A stretch of 64,000 nt of DNA, taken from Thalassovita sp. (GTDB lineage Bacteria; Pseudomonadota; Alphaproteobacteria; Rhodobacterales; Rhodobacteraceae). Made by a program: the position numbers and the translations under genes. The notes beneath the pieces are model-generated. The model did no database searches. It was not told the DNA's origin and saw only the letters and a program-made list of their open reading frames with translations. Shown here piece after piece: positions 1 through 9,967 of this stretch. The first letter of the stretch is position 1. The number at the start of each line of letters is the position of its first letter. The stretch lies in assembly GCF_963691685.1 (NCBI RefSeq), contig NZ_OY829290.1:248001-312000 (forward strand), given 5' to 3'.

Positions 1-252
1 CCCGAAGCGATCCGGATTGCCCATGACGCCGCCGATCTGGCGCATTTTGACAACCAGATTTCCAGCCGCGTGACCTCACTCCTGTTCAATGGGGCCGCCA
101 GCCGGATCCTTGTTGGCTCCGAAGATGGCCGTGAGGAGATCGAAGTGAACCTGCCGCAATCGGGTGAGTTCTCCTCGATCGCCAAGGGTGATGCGGTCCA
201 CATCGGCTGGGCCTCGGATCAGGGCAACTGTTTCAAAGCAGGGGGCAACTGA
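1..252 (+). CDS. Polyamine-type ABC transporter ATP-binding protein, C-terminal part (PotA-like)
   Basis: The reading frame is open from the first base and ends in TGA at 250-252, so only about the last 83 residues are present. They begin with a PEAIRI segment and continue through alternating hydrophobic strands, as in the TOBE domain that ends PotA-type ATPases. The ATPase core lies outside the window. In the family this subunit hydrolyses ATP at the inner face of the cytoplasmic membrane to power import. The stop overlaps the start of the next permease by one base (TGATG), so the two are translationally coupled. Substrate (polyamine or a related small organic cation) is inferred from the permeases. 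Confidence 0.85.
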   Translation, partial: PEAIRIAHDAADLAHFDNQISSRVTSLLFNGAASRILVGSEDGREEIEVNLPQSGEFSSIAKGDAVHIGWASDQGNCFKAGGN

Positions 253-1109
253 TGCGGACCGAAGCCAAAGTTGGGCTGGGTCTGCTGCTGACGCCACTGC
301 TTTTGTGGCTGTCGCTGCTGATCTTCATCCCGCATGTTGATATGTTCATCGTCTCGCTGCAGGAACGCATCGGGGTGGGCAAATACCAGACCAGTCTGGC
401 GAATTACCTGACCTTCTTTCAGGAACCGCTGTACCTCTGGACCTTCCTGCGCACCGCTGTGATGTCGATCCTGGCGACGCTGATGACCCTGCTGATCGCC
501 TTTCCGGTCAGCTACTACATCGCCAAGATGGTCAAGGGCCGGTTGCAATCGGCGCTGTTCCTGATGTGTCTGGTGCCCTTCTGGGTGTCAGAACTGGTGC
601 GAACCTTCGGCTGGATGATCCTGCTGCGCGAAACCGGCATCTTTTCAAACCTGTTGCAGTTTGTTGGCCTCGCCGACGGTCCGGTGGAGATGCTGTACAA
701 TGACGGCGCGATCATGCTGGGCCTTGTCTACACCTCGATGCTGTTCATGGTGGTGCCGCTGGTGACCACGCTGGAAAACCTGCCGGATGAGGTGATTGAG
801 GCGGGCTATGATCTTGGCGGTTCTGGCCTGAGTGTTCTGCGTGAAATCATCATCCCCCACGCCATGCCGGGCATCGTGTCGGGCTGTATCGTGGTCTTCA
901 TGCTGAGCCTTGGCAACTACCTGACCCCCACCATGCTGGGCGGCAAGGAAAGCCTGTGGTTCACCGAGCTGATCTATTCGCAGTTCATCGTGCGCTTCAA
1001 CTGGGAACTGGGATCCGCCTTTGGCTTCATGCTGCTGATCCTGTCCTCAGCGATTGTCTGGGGCATGTTGAAGCTGACCGGTCAGTCGCTTGAGAAAACA
1101 ATGGGCTAA
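252..1109 (+). CDS. ABC transporter permease, PotB-like
   Basis: The protein has 285 residues, the usual size of PotB-type permeases. A first membrane segment lies near residues 8-28 and several more follow. The cytoplasmic EAA loop that docks on the ATPase is seen around residue 183 (EAGYDLGGSG). It should form the inner-membrane channel with the next gene product. The ATG overlaps the ATPase stop by one base, and a second permease follows 12 bases downstream, so the three genes are one operon. No periplasmic binding protein gene follows; it is expected upstream of the window. The exact substrate cannot be read from the sequence. Confidence 0.88.
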   Translation: MRTEAKVGLGLLLTPLLLWLSLLIFIPHVDMFIVSLQERIGVGKYQTSLANYLTFFQEPLYLWTFLRTAVMSILATLMTLLIAFPVSYYIAKMVKGRLQSALFLMCLVPFWVSELVRTFGWMILLRETGIFSNLLQFVGLADGPVEMLYNDGAIMLGLVYTSMLFMVVPLVTTLENLPDEVIEAGYDLGGSGLSVLREIIIPHAMPGIVSGCIVVFMLSLGNYLTPTMLGGKESLWFTELIYSQFIVRFNWELGSAFGFMLLILSSAIVWGMLKLTGQSLEKTMG

Positions 1110-1121
1110 GGGAGAGACATC

Positions 1122-1970
1122 ATGATTCCATCTATTCCCCAATCCCGTTTCCTGACCACCGCCTATGCGGCCTATATCGTGGTCTTCTTTGTCTTCCTGG
1201 CGCTGCCGCTGCTGGTGGTTGCGGGCTTTGCCTTCAACGACAGCCAGTTCCCGTCACTGCCGTGGGAAGGGTTCACCTGGAACTGGTTCTTCGGTGATGA
1301 GCGCCCGATGATCGGTGTGTTCCACGAACGCTCGATCCTGCGGGCGATCGGCACCTCGATCCTTGTTTCGGTGCTGGTGTCGGCGCTTGCGGTGGCGGTT
1401 GGCCTGTCCAACGCCTTCCTGTTCAACCGGTACAAGTTCCGTGGTCAGGGCATCCTCTACGTGCTGATGCTGCTGCCGCTGGTGATCCCGGGCATCGTGC
1501 TGGGTATTTCGATTCTGGTGTTTTCCAGCCGTGTGGCCAATGGCCTCTGGGATGGGTACCGCATTGATATCGAAGCACTGCGCCCGGGCCTTCTGCTTGT
1601 GATCTTGGGGCAGTTTTCCTTCATCACCACAATTGCCACGCTGGTGATCGGCGCCCGTTTGCAGAAGTTTGACCGCACCCTTGAAGAGGCGGCGCTGAAC
1701 CTTGGCGCAGGTCGACTGGTGGCGATCCGCACCATCACTCTGCCCTATCTGGCGCCGGCGATGGTGGGGGCCTTTGTGGTCTCCTTCCTGATGAGCTTTG
1801 AAAACTTCAACACCACGCTGATGCTGGTGGGCTCGGACGCGCCGCTGACCATTGCGATGTTTGACCGCCTGAAAGAAGGCTCGACGCCGCTGCTGAATGC
1901 GGTGTCATTGCTGCTGATGCTGGGGTCCAGTTGTCTGGCGCTGATCATGATCTTCTTCCAGAAGAAATAG
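1122..1970 (+). CDS. ABC transporter permease, PotC-like
   Basis: The protein has 282 residues and about six predicted membrane segments, the first near residues 15-40. An EAA loop is visible near residue 188 (EEAALNLGAGR). It is the second half of the permease pair of a spermidine/putrescine-type importer. A good ribosome binding site (GGGAGAG) precedes the ATG. A strong hairpin terminator follows eight bases after the stop, so this is the last gene of the operon. Confidence 0.88.
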   Translation: MIPSIPQSRFLTTAYAAYIVVFFVFLALPLLVVAGFAFNDSQFPSLPWEGFTWNWFFGDERPMIGVFHERSILRAIGTSILVSVLVSALAVAVGLSNAFLFNRYKFRGQGILYVLMLLPLVIPGIVLGISILVFSSRVANGLWDGYRIDIEALRPGLLLVILGQFSFITTIATLVIGARLQKFDRTLEEAALNLGAGRLVAIRTITLPYLAPAMVGAFVVSFLMSFENFNTTLMLVGSDAPLTIAMFDRLKEGSTPLLNAVSLLLMLGSSCLALIMIFFQKK

Positions 1971-1977
1971 ACTTAAC

Positions 1978-2018
1978 GAAAGCGGCACCGGGCATAATGC
2001 AGGTGCCGCTTTCATTTT
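1978..2018 (+). terminator. Rho-independent terminator of the ABC transporter operon
   Basis: Twelve-base arms (1978-1989 and 2002-2013, GAAAGCGGCACC and its complement) enclose a 12-base loop, and a short T-rich stretch follows. It lies directly after the second permease stop. Confidence 0.85.
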
Positions 2019-2077
2019 GAGGGGCGGGTTCTGCCGATCGGCAGGCGGCCCTCACACCGCGTATAGGGAGGGAACAG

Positions 2078-3058
2078 ATGAAGGTTCATATTCTCGACGA
2101 TTGGTTTGACACGCTGCGCGCGCTGCCCTGTTTTGCCAAGCTGCAGGGGCTGGATGTGACGGTCTGGACCGATCACTGTGATGATGTGGAACAACTGGCG
2201 GCACGCCTGCAGGAGGCTGAGGTGCTGGTGCTGTTTCGCGAACGGACCCAGATCACCCGCGCCTTGTTGGAACGCCTGCCCAATCTGAAGCTGATCTCGC
2301 AACGTTCCGCCTATCCGCATGTCGATGTGCAGGCCTGTTCCGATTATGGGGTGCTTCTGTGTTCCAACATGCATGGTGGGGCACCGGCCTATGCCGCGGC
2401 AGAACTGACCTGGGCGTTGATCATGGCCGGGATGCGGGATCTGCCGGCGCAGATGGCCAGCACCAAGGCGGGCACCTGGCAGGTGGGCGTCGGCAAGACG
2501 CTGCGCGGGCGTCGGCTGGGGCTCTACGGTTATGGCCGAATTGCCAAAACGGTTGCTGGCTATGCCGCAGCCTTTGGCATGCAGGTGCAATGGTGGGCGT
2601 CTGAGGCGGGCCGCGCCCGGGCCGCGGCGGATGGCGCCGCAGTGGCTGAAAGCCGGGCGGCGTTTTTTGCCAGTTCTGACGTGCTGTCCGTCCATGTGCG
2701 GCTGAAACCGGAAACACGCGGTATCATCGCGGCGGCGGATTTGGGCCAAATGCAGCCGGGGGCGTTGTTTGTGAACACCTCGCGTGCCGGGCTGGTGGCG
2801 CCGGGGGCGTTGTTGTCAGCCTTGCAGGCTGGGCGGCCGGGCAAGGCGGCGGTGGATGTCTTTGACACAGAACCGCTGACAGATCCCGATGATCCATTGC
2901 TGCGTCACCCCAACCTCATCGCCACACCGCATATTGGCTTTGTGACCGAGGATGAGTTTGACCTGCAATTCTCAGATATCTTTGATCAGGTGGTGGCCTA
3001 TGCTGCTGGCACCCCGATCCATATGATCAACCCTGAGGCCTATTCTGGGGCAACATGA
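2078..3058 (+). CDS. D-2-hydroxyacid dehydrogenase family protein
   Basis: The protein has 326 residues with the two-domain fold of NAD-dependent D-isomer 2-hydroxyacid dehydrogenases. A Rossmann dinucleotide motif (GLYGYGRIAKT) lies near residues 148-158. It is followed by a VNTSRAGLV segment and a PHIGFVTEDE segment that carries the catalytic histidine. These enzymes interconvert 2-oxoacids and D-2-hydroxyacids in the cytoplasm. GGGAGG precedes the ATG. It is a single gene between two terminators, so its link to the ABC transporter upstream is uncertain. SerA-like and glyoxylate-reductase-like roles are both possible. Confidence 0.85.
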   Translation: MKVHILDDWFDTLRALPCFAKLQGLDVTVWTDHCDDVEQLAARLQEAEVLVLFRERTQITRALLERLPNLKLISQRSAYPHVDVQACSDYGVLLCSNMHGGAPAYAAAELTWALIMAGMRDLPAQMASTKAGTWQVGVGKTLRGRRLGLYGYGRIAKTVAGYAAAFGMQVQWWASEAGRARAAADGAAVAESRAAFFASSDVLSVHVRLKPETRGIIAAADLGQMQPGALFVNTSRAGLVAPGALLSALQAGRPGKAAVDVFDTEPLTDPDDPLLRHPNLIATPHIGFVTEDEFDLQFSDIFDQVVAYAAGTPIHMINPEAYSGAT

Positions 3059-3080
3059 TCGCGAACCCTTTGAGAACGCA

Positions 3081-3113
3081 AAAAGGGCGCGGCTGGGTTG
3101 GCCGCGCCCTTTT
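3081..3113. terminator. Bidirectional terminator between the dehydrogenase gene and katG
   Basis: A GC-rich stem (AAAAGGGCGCGGC at 3081-3093 pairing with 3101-3113) has an A run on one side and a T run on the other. It can terminate both converging genes. Confidence 0.9.
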
Positions 3114-3134
3114 GATGTTTATGAAGGTCGGCGC

Positions 3135-5315
<2,181 letters not shown>

Positions 5316-5425
5316 TATCAGTCTCCTTGCTGGAATCGCTTTTGTGAATCTGGCATGGCGGGGCCCGGTCGCAGGTCCCAACCTGTCTTGAGGAGTAAGC
5401 TAGGGCAGAATCTCAATTAGAAAAA

Positions 5426-5462
5426 ATTGCATTTTCCGATTGCTGCGATAGTTTGAAGTTAT
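5426..5462. promoter_or_regulatory. Predicted OxyR operator between katG and oxyR
   Basis: Four tetranucleotides lie exactly in the OxyR spacing: ATTG (5426), CGAT (5437), ATAG (5448) and TTAT (5459), each separated by seven bases. The known consensus is ATAG-N7-CTAT-N7-ATAG-N7-CTAT. The right half also has the internal T and A of the consensus. The last element covers the oxyR start codon, which suits autorepression, and the site is 111-147 bases upstream of the katG start. Confidence 0.75.
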
Positions 5463-6378
5463 GATTAACATTACCCTCCGCCAACTCCGCTATTTTGAGG
5501 CCGTGGCGCGCCTGTCTCACTTCGGTCAGGCGGCCGATGCCTGCGCCGTGTCACAGCCTGCTTTGTCTGTGCAGATCAAAGAGTTGGAGGAGACTTTGGG
5601 CGCCAAACTGTTTGAGCGCGGGGCGCGTCAGGTGCGGCTGACCCGCTTTGGTGAGGAGTTTGCCGGCCGGGTGCAGCAAATTCTGCGATCGGTGGATGAG
5701 CTGGGGGAATTGGCGCGGGCCTCGCAGGACCGTCTGGTGGGGCGGTTGCGCATCGGGGTGATTCCCACGGTGGCGCCCTATCTGTTGCCGCGGGTGGTCG
5801 AAACGCTGGCGCGGGAGCATCCGGAAATTGACCTGCGTTTGCGGGAAACCGTGACACCGAAGTTGCTGCAAGAATTGAAGGAGGGGGCTTTGGATATCGC
5901 CATCGTCGCCTTGCCCATTTCAGAACCTGCCTTCACCGAGGTGCCCCTTTTTGAGGAACAGTTTGTGCTGGTCCGACCTGAGGCCGATGCGGATCAGCCG
6001 GTGCCGGGGCCAGACCGCCTGCGTGAGATGCGGCTGCTGCTGTTGGAGGAGGGGCATTGTTTCCGCGATCAGGCGCTGTCCTTCTGCTCCATTAGCGCGT
6101 CCGCCCCGCGGGAGCTGCTGGATGGCAGTTCGCTGTCGACCTTGGTGCAGATGGTGGGGGCTGGGATTGGGGTGACGCTGATCCCCGATATGGCGGTGCC
6201 GGTGGAAACACGATCCGCCAATGTTGCGGTGGCGCGGTTCCCGGAGCCGCAGCCAAAACGGCAGATCGGCATGATCTGGCGGCGCAGCAATCCCCTGACA
6301 AAACAGTTGTCACAGGTGGCCGAGGCGGTGCAAAGCGCCGCCGCAGCCCTTGGTTTAGGACAGGGTAACGCGGCTTAA
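5461..6378 (+). CDS. oxyR: Hydrogen-peroxide sensor and LysR-family regulator OxyR
   Basis: The protein has 305 residues. An N-terminal LysR helix-turn-helix lies at about residues 18-50, followed by a substrate-domain fold. The two redox cysteines are present as Cys200 and Cys209 in a CFRDQALSFC segment, matching Cys199 and Cys208 of the E. coli protein. This makes OxyR much more likely than a generic LysR regulator. Oxidation forms a disulfide that switches the protein to an activator. It is divergent from katG and overlaps the tail of the convergent ornithine cyclodeaminase gene by four bases. Confidence 0.95.
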   Translation: MINITLRQLRYFEAVARLSHFGQAADACAVSQPALSVQIKELEETLGAKLFERGARQVRLTRFGEEFAGRVQQILRSVDELGELARASQDRLVGRLRIGVIPTVAPYLLPRVVETLAREHPEIDLRLRETVTPKLLQELKEGALDIAIVALPISEPAFTEVPLFEEQFVLVRPEADADQPVPGPDRLREMRLLLLEEGHCFRDQALSFCSISASAPRELLDGSSLSTLVQMVGAGIGVTLIPDMAVPVETRSANVAVARFPEPQPKRQIGMIWRRSNPLTKQLSQVAEAVQSAAAALGLGQGNAA

Positions 6379-7421
6379 CCGGCGCGCTGCAGCATCCCGA
6401 ACAGATCCCGCGGATCATCCGGGTCTGCCAGCATGTCCAGCATATCAAAGAATTCGGTGCCTTTGATCTTCTCGGCGACATAACGCAGGGCGCTGAAATC
6501 CTCGATGGCAAAGCCAACGCTGTCAAACAGGGTGATCTGGCGTGGGTCTTTGCGGCCCTCGGCCTCACCCAGCATGACCTGCCACAGCTCGGTCACCGGG
6601 TGATCTTCGGCCAGCTGCTGGATTTCCCCTTCGATGCGGGTCTGTGGCGGGTATTCCACAAAGATCTCGGACCGCAGCAGGATGTCCTTGTGCAGTTCCG
6701 TCTTGCCCGGGCAGTCGCCGCCGATGGCGTTGATGTGCACACCGCTGCCCACCATGTTGTCGGTCAGGATGGTGGCATATTGCTTGTCGGCGGTGCAGGT
6801 GGTGATGATTTCCGCCCCTTCCATCGCCTCTTCGCCGCTTTTGCAAGACACAACGGTCAGGCCGGAACTGGCCAGGTTGCGCGCCGCCTTTTCGGTTGCC
6901 GCCGGATCAATGTCATAAAGGCGCACGGTGTCGATGCCGCAGATTGCCTTGAACGCCAGCGCCTGAAATTCGCACTGCGCCCCGTTGCCGATCATCGCCA
7001 TGGTCTTGGACCCTTTGGGCGCCAGATATTTGCCCACCAACGCCGAGGTGGCTGCAGTGCGCAGGGCGGTCAGAACGGTCATTTCGGTCAGAAGGATCGG
7101 GTAACCATTGGCCACCGACGACAGCACTCCAAAGGCGGTCACGGTCTGGAGCCCCTCTTTCATGTTCTTCGGGTGACCGTTGACGTATTTGAAACCGTAG
7201 TTGTCGGCATCCGCCGTCGGCATCAACTCGATCACCCCATCGGTGGAGTGGCTGGCAACACGCGGGGTTTTGTCAAACTCGGGCCAACGTTTGAAATCGG
7301 CCTCGATGTAGCTGGCCAGTTCGGTCAGCACAGCCTCAGCGCCCATGGCATTGACCAGTTTCATCATGTTTTCAACGGATACGAAGGGCACCAGGGCCTT
7401 CTCGGAAGGGGCAATCGTCAT
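6375..7421 (-). CDS. Ornithine cyclodeaminase
   Basis: This enzyme converts ornithine to proline and ammonia with bound NAD in the cytoplasm. The 348-residue protein has the mu-crystallin/OCD fold. A Rossmann motif (MIGNGAQCEFQALAF) lies near the middle, and N-terminal substrate-binding segments (LTEMTVLTALRTAA) are present. It is the last gene of a three-gene operon: its ATG overlaps the stop of the CtlX-type gene by four bases (ATGA). With arginase and CtlX upstream it completes a route from arginine or citrulline to proline. Its 3' end overlaps oxyR tail to tail. Confidence 0.92.
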   Translation of the reverse strand: MTIAPSEKALVPFVSVENMMKLVNAMGAEAVLTELASYIEADFKRWPEFDKTPRVASHSTDGVIELMPTADADNYGFKYVNGHPKNMKEGLQTVTAFGVLSSVANGYPILLTEMTVLTALRTAATSALVGKYLAPKGSKTMAMIGNGAQCEFQALAFKAICGIDTVRLYDIDPAATEKAARNLASSGLTVVSCKSGEEAMEGAEIITTCTADKQYATILTDNMVGSGVHINAIGGDCPGKTELHKDILLRSEIFVEYPPQTRIEGEIQQLAEDHPVTELWQVMLGEAEGRKDPRQITLFDSVGFAIEDFSALRYVAEKIKGTEFFDMLDMLADPDDPRDLFGMLQRAG

Positions 7422-8332
7422 GCGGCGAACCTTTCACGGGGTGTAAGATGGATGCCGGCCAGCATGCAGCGGACCGATCCACCGGCAGTTTCAAGTGTGG
7501 GGATGCTCAACGGCAAAGCGGTGGCGCTGCGCTCAATGACCGCTTTCTGGTCAGAGCGCAGCGCGTCCCAGGCCCGGGCCGAAAGCGCCAGGAGGCGTGA
7601 AGTCCCCGTCAGCTCCAGCGCGTTGCCCGCAAAAGAGGCCACCTGATCTACCGTCAGGTCGATCACCTCGCGGGTTTCGCCCAAACGGGCGGCCACTTCG
7701 GCGCGGCGGGTGGGATCCTGGATCATGTCGAGGCAGATCAGCGCATAGTCAGTGCCGATGCCCATCATGACATTGGTGTGGTAGACCGGCAGCCCGTCGG
7801 GATCTGCGGCGGCAAAGGCCATTGGCTCGTAGTTGAAGTGGGTGCAGAACCGTTCCAGCAGCACAGGATCGGCCCGATTGGACTGCGCCACATAGGCAAT
7901 CCGGTGCAGGTGGTCCAGCACCATCGCGCCGGTGCCTTCCAGCGACAGCCCGTCCTGTTCCAGCCCGGAGTAGTCAATCACATCCTGCACGCGGTAGTCG
8001 GTCTTGAGCAGTTCAATCACATCGCTGCGCCGTTCGCGGCGGCGGTTTTCGGCATGCATCGGGTAAAGCGCAACATGACCGCCGGCATGGGTGGAAAACC
8101 AATTGTTCGGGAACACGCTGTCGGGCGTGTCCTTGTCACCGTGATCCTCAAAGACATGCACCGTCACACCTGCCGCACGCAGTTGGGCAACGGCGGTGTC
8201 AAATTCGGCCAAGGCCTGCTGTGCATCGACGGTGCCAGCGGTCTGAAATCCGTTGTCCCCCTGCGTTTCAGGGTTTGAGCGGAAAGCATGCGGGCGCACC
8301 ATGACGACCGCGCGGGGGGCCTGCGGGTTCAT
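7418..8332 (-). CDS. ctlX: CtlX-type citrulline/arginine hydrolase of the guanidine-modifying superfamily
   Basis: The 304-residue protein starts with VVMVRPHAFRSNPET and contains a PDSVFPNNWFS segment, an HTNVMMGIG segment and a C-terminal GGSVRCM with the likely catalytic Cys289. These mark the family named CtlX, whose studied member hydrolyses citrulline to ornithine, CO2 and ammonia. Related proteins act on arginine. Four-base overlaps with the genes on both sides show translational coupling. Lying between arginase and ornithine cyclodeaminase, it probably feeds ornithine to the latter. Which substrate is used here is not decided by the sequence. Confidence 0.85.
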   Translation of the reverse strand: MNPQAPRAVVMVRPHAFRSNPETQGDNGFQTAGTVDAQQALAEFDTAVAQLRAAGVTVHVFEDHGDKDTPDSVFPNNWFSTHAGGHVALYPMHAENRRRERRSDVIELLKTDYRVQDVIDYSGLEQDGLSLEGTGAMVLDHLHRIAYVAQSNRADPVLLERFCTHFNYEPMAFAAADPDGLPVYHTNVMMGIGTDYALICLDMIQDPTRRAEVAARLGETREVIDLTVDQVASFAGNALELTGTSRLLALSARAWDALRSDQKAVIERSATALPLSIPTLETAGGSVRCMLAGIHLTPRERFAA

Positions 8333-9258
8333 GCGTAGCTCCTGGTCATGCGATCCAGTACGCGGCGGCCAAACAGGCTGGCGGTGAGGTCGGTCATCAG
8401 CTTGGCCGTGCGGCCCCGTTCATCCAGGAAGGGGTTCAGCTCCACCAGATCGAGCGAGGTCACAAGGTCACTGTCATGCAGCATTTCCATGATCAGATGG
8501 GCCTCCCGGAAGGTGGCGCCGCCGGGCACGGTGGTGCCAACCGCTGGGGCGATCGAGGGGTCTAGGAAGTCGACATCCAGGCTGACGTGCAGCATGCCGT
8601 TTGCCGCCTGAACCTTGGCCAGAAACTCGGTCAGTGGGCCAACGATGCCACGTTCATCAATGGCGCGCATGTCGTGCACGGTCAGGCCCAGATCGGCGAT
8701 GCGCTGTCGTTCTGCCGGATCCACCGAACGGATGCCCATCATGCAGATATTTTTCGGATCCACCGCAGCGGCGACGGGCGGGAACTGATCGAAACCGGGC
8801 TGGCCGGTGTAATAGGCGACGGGCGTGCCGTGCAGATTGCCCGATGTTGTGCTGTCCAGCGTGTGCAGGTCGGGATGGGCATCGAGCCACAGCACAAACA
8901 ATGGGCGGCCCTGTTCTGCGGCATGTTTTGCCACACCGCTGACGGTGCCTGCGGCCATCGAATGATCCCCCCCGATGAAGATCGGGCGGTCGCAGGTCTT
9001 GGCCGCCTCATAAGCGGCCGCAGACAGCAGGCGGGTCCATTCGATCATCTCGGCCAGGTTTTTCAGGGCCGGGTTTTCATGCGCAACAGGGGCCAGCGGC
9101 GGCAGGGTCACATCGCCCAGATCCTCAACCTGCCAACCCAGTTCGGTCAGCGTTTCCGGCAGGCCGGCGGTGCGGAATGCGGCGGGGCCCATCAGGCAAC
9201 CGGGTTGTGAAGCGCCGGTCTGAACCGGGGCGCCAATGATCTGGCAAAGCGGGGTCAT
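8329..9258 (-). CDS. rocF: Arginase
   Basis: Arginase hydrolyses L-arginine to ornithine and urea with two manganese ions. The three metal-binding motifs are intact: GGDHSMAAGT, DAHPDLHT and SLDVDFLDPS. The 309-residue length is normal. The start at 9258 has AGGAG just upstream and begins MTPLCQIIGAP; an in-frame codon at 9381 would add a poorly conserved 41-residue leader that crosses the divergent promoter. It is the first gene of the operon, divergent from an Lrp-type regulator that probably controls it. The symbol follows the arginine-catabolic family. Confidence 0.93.
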   Translation of the reverse strand: MTPLCQIIGAPVQTGASQPGCLMGPAAFRTAGLPETLTELGWQVEDLGDVTLPPLAPVAHENPALKNLAEMIEWTRLLSAAAYEAAKTCDRPIFIGGDHSMAAGTVSGVAKHAAEQGRPLFVLWLDAHPDLHTLDSTTSGNLHGTPVAYYTGQPGFDQFPPVAAAVDPKNICMMGIRSVDPAERQRIADLGLTVHDMRAIDERGIVGPLTEFLAKVQAANGMLHVSLDVDFLDPSIAPAVGTTVPGGATFREAHLIMEMLHDSDLVTSLDLVELNPFLDERGRTAKLMTDLTASLFGRRVLDRMTRSYA

Positions 9259-9324
9259 GTCTGCTCCTGAATGAGGGGATGTTCTTAGGGTGCTGATCTG
9301 ATCGAAACACGTCAGCCAAAAAAT

Positions 9325-9339
9325 TGCGCAAAATGCGCA
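9325..9339. promoter_or_regulatory. Tandem TGCGCA palindromes in the arginase/Lrp divergent promoter
   Basis: Two TGCGCA hexamers (9325-9330 and 9334-9339) are separated by AAA in the 144-base region between the arginase start and the Lrp-type regulator start. Their spacing of nine bases and A-rich surroundings suit a regulator operator, possibly for the neighbouring Lrp protein. No consensus proves it. Confidence 0.4.
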
Positions 9340-9402
9340 TTCCATTTTTCCAAATGACGGCTTATGTTTCAAATTGACCAATATGTGAGCGTGAGGAGCC
9401 TC

Positions 9403-9831
9403 ATGAGCGACCTATCCACCACCGATCGCCGATTGATCGCTGCACTGCGTGACAACGCCCGCGCCTCGATCACCGAACTGTCGCATATCACCGGTGTCTC
9501 GCGCACCACAGTGAAGACCCGCCTTGATTCACTGGTGGAAGAGGGGCGGATCAAACGCTTCACCATTGAAACGGATTCAGACCATCACGAACAGGTGCGG
9601 GCCATCACGATGGTCGAATTGCAGGGCTCCATGTCCCGTGGGGTGATCCGAACACTGCGCGCGATCCCCGAGGTGACGATGATCTATTCGACAAACGGCG
9701 CCTGGGATCTGGTGGTGGAGATTCGTGCCGAGACCCTGCCGCAGTTTGACCGGGTGCTGCGCGAAATCCGCGAGGTGAAGGGGGTCACCAACTCCGAATC
9801 GAGCCTGCTGCTGAGCAATGTGACGGTGTGA
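9403..9831 (+). CDS. Lrp/AsnC family transcriptional regulator
   Basis: The 142-residue protein has an N-terminal helix-turn-helix (ITELSHITGVSRTTVKTRL, about residues 23-41) and a C-terminal ligand-sensing RAM domain. The start at 9403 is preceded by GAGGAG and gives MSDLSTTDRRL, a normal Lrp beginning; an upstream in-frame ATG at 9364 lacks this signal. It is divergent from the arginase-CtlX-ornithine cyclodeaminase operon, so it is the likely local regulator and would sense arginine, ornithine or proline. That link is inferred from position only. Confidence 0.9.
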   Translation: MSDLSTTDRRLIAALRDNARASITELSHITGVSRTTVKTRLDSLVEEGRIKRFTIETDSDHHEQVRAITMVELQGSMSRGVIRTLRAIPEVTMIYSTNGAWDLVVEIRAETLPQFDRVLREIREVKGVTNSESSLLLSNVTV

Positions 9832-9918
9832 CAGCCGGCCGTCAGAGAATCGGCACATCGGCAACGCCCGTTGTAGAATGTCTGACAGGGGGCGGATTTT
9901 TCTGGTTAACGCGTCCCG

Positions 9919-9937
9919 GTTGCGCTACGCAACTTTT
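9919..9937 (+). terminator. Possible weak terminator after the Lrp gene
   Basis: A six-base stem (GTTGCG/CGCAAC) with a three-base loop is followed by TTTT. It is short and only 35 bases before the next start, so it may instead be a leader hairpin of the LpxR-like gene. Confidence 0.3.
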
Positions 9938-9967
9938 GCGCTGGGGGGCGTTAAGAAAGGTGATCGT

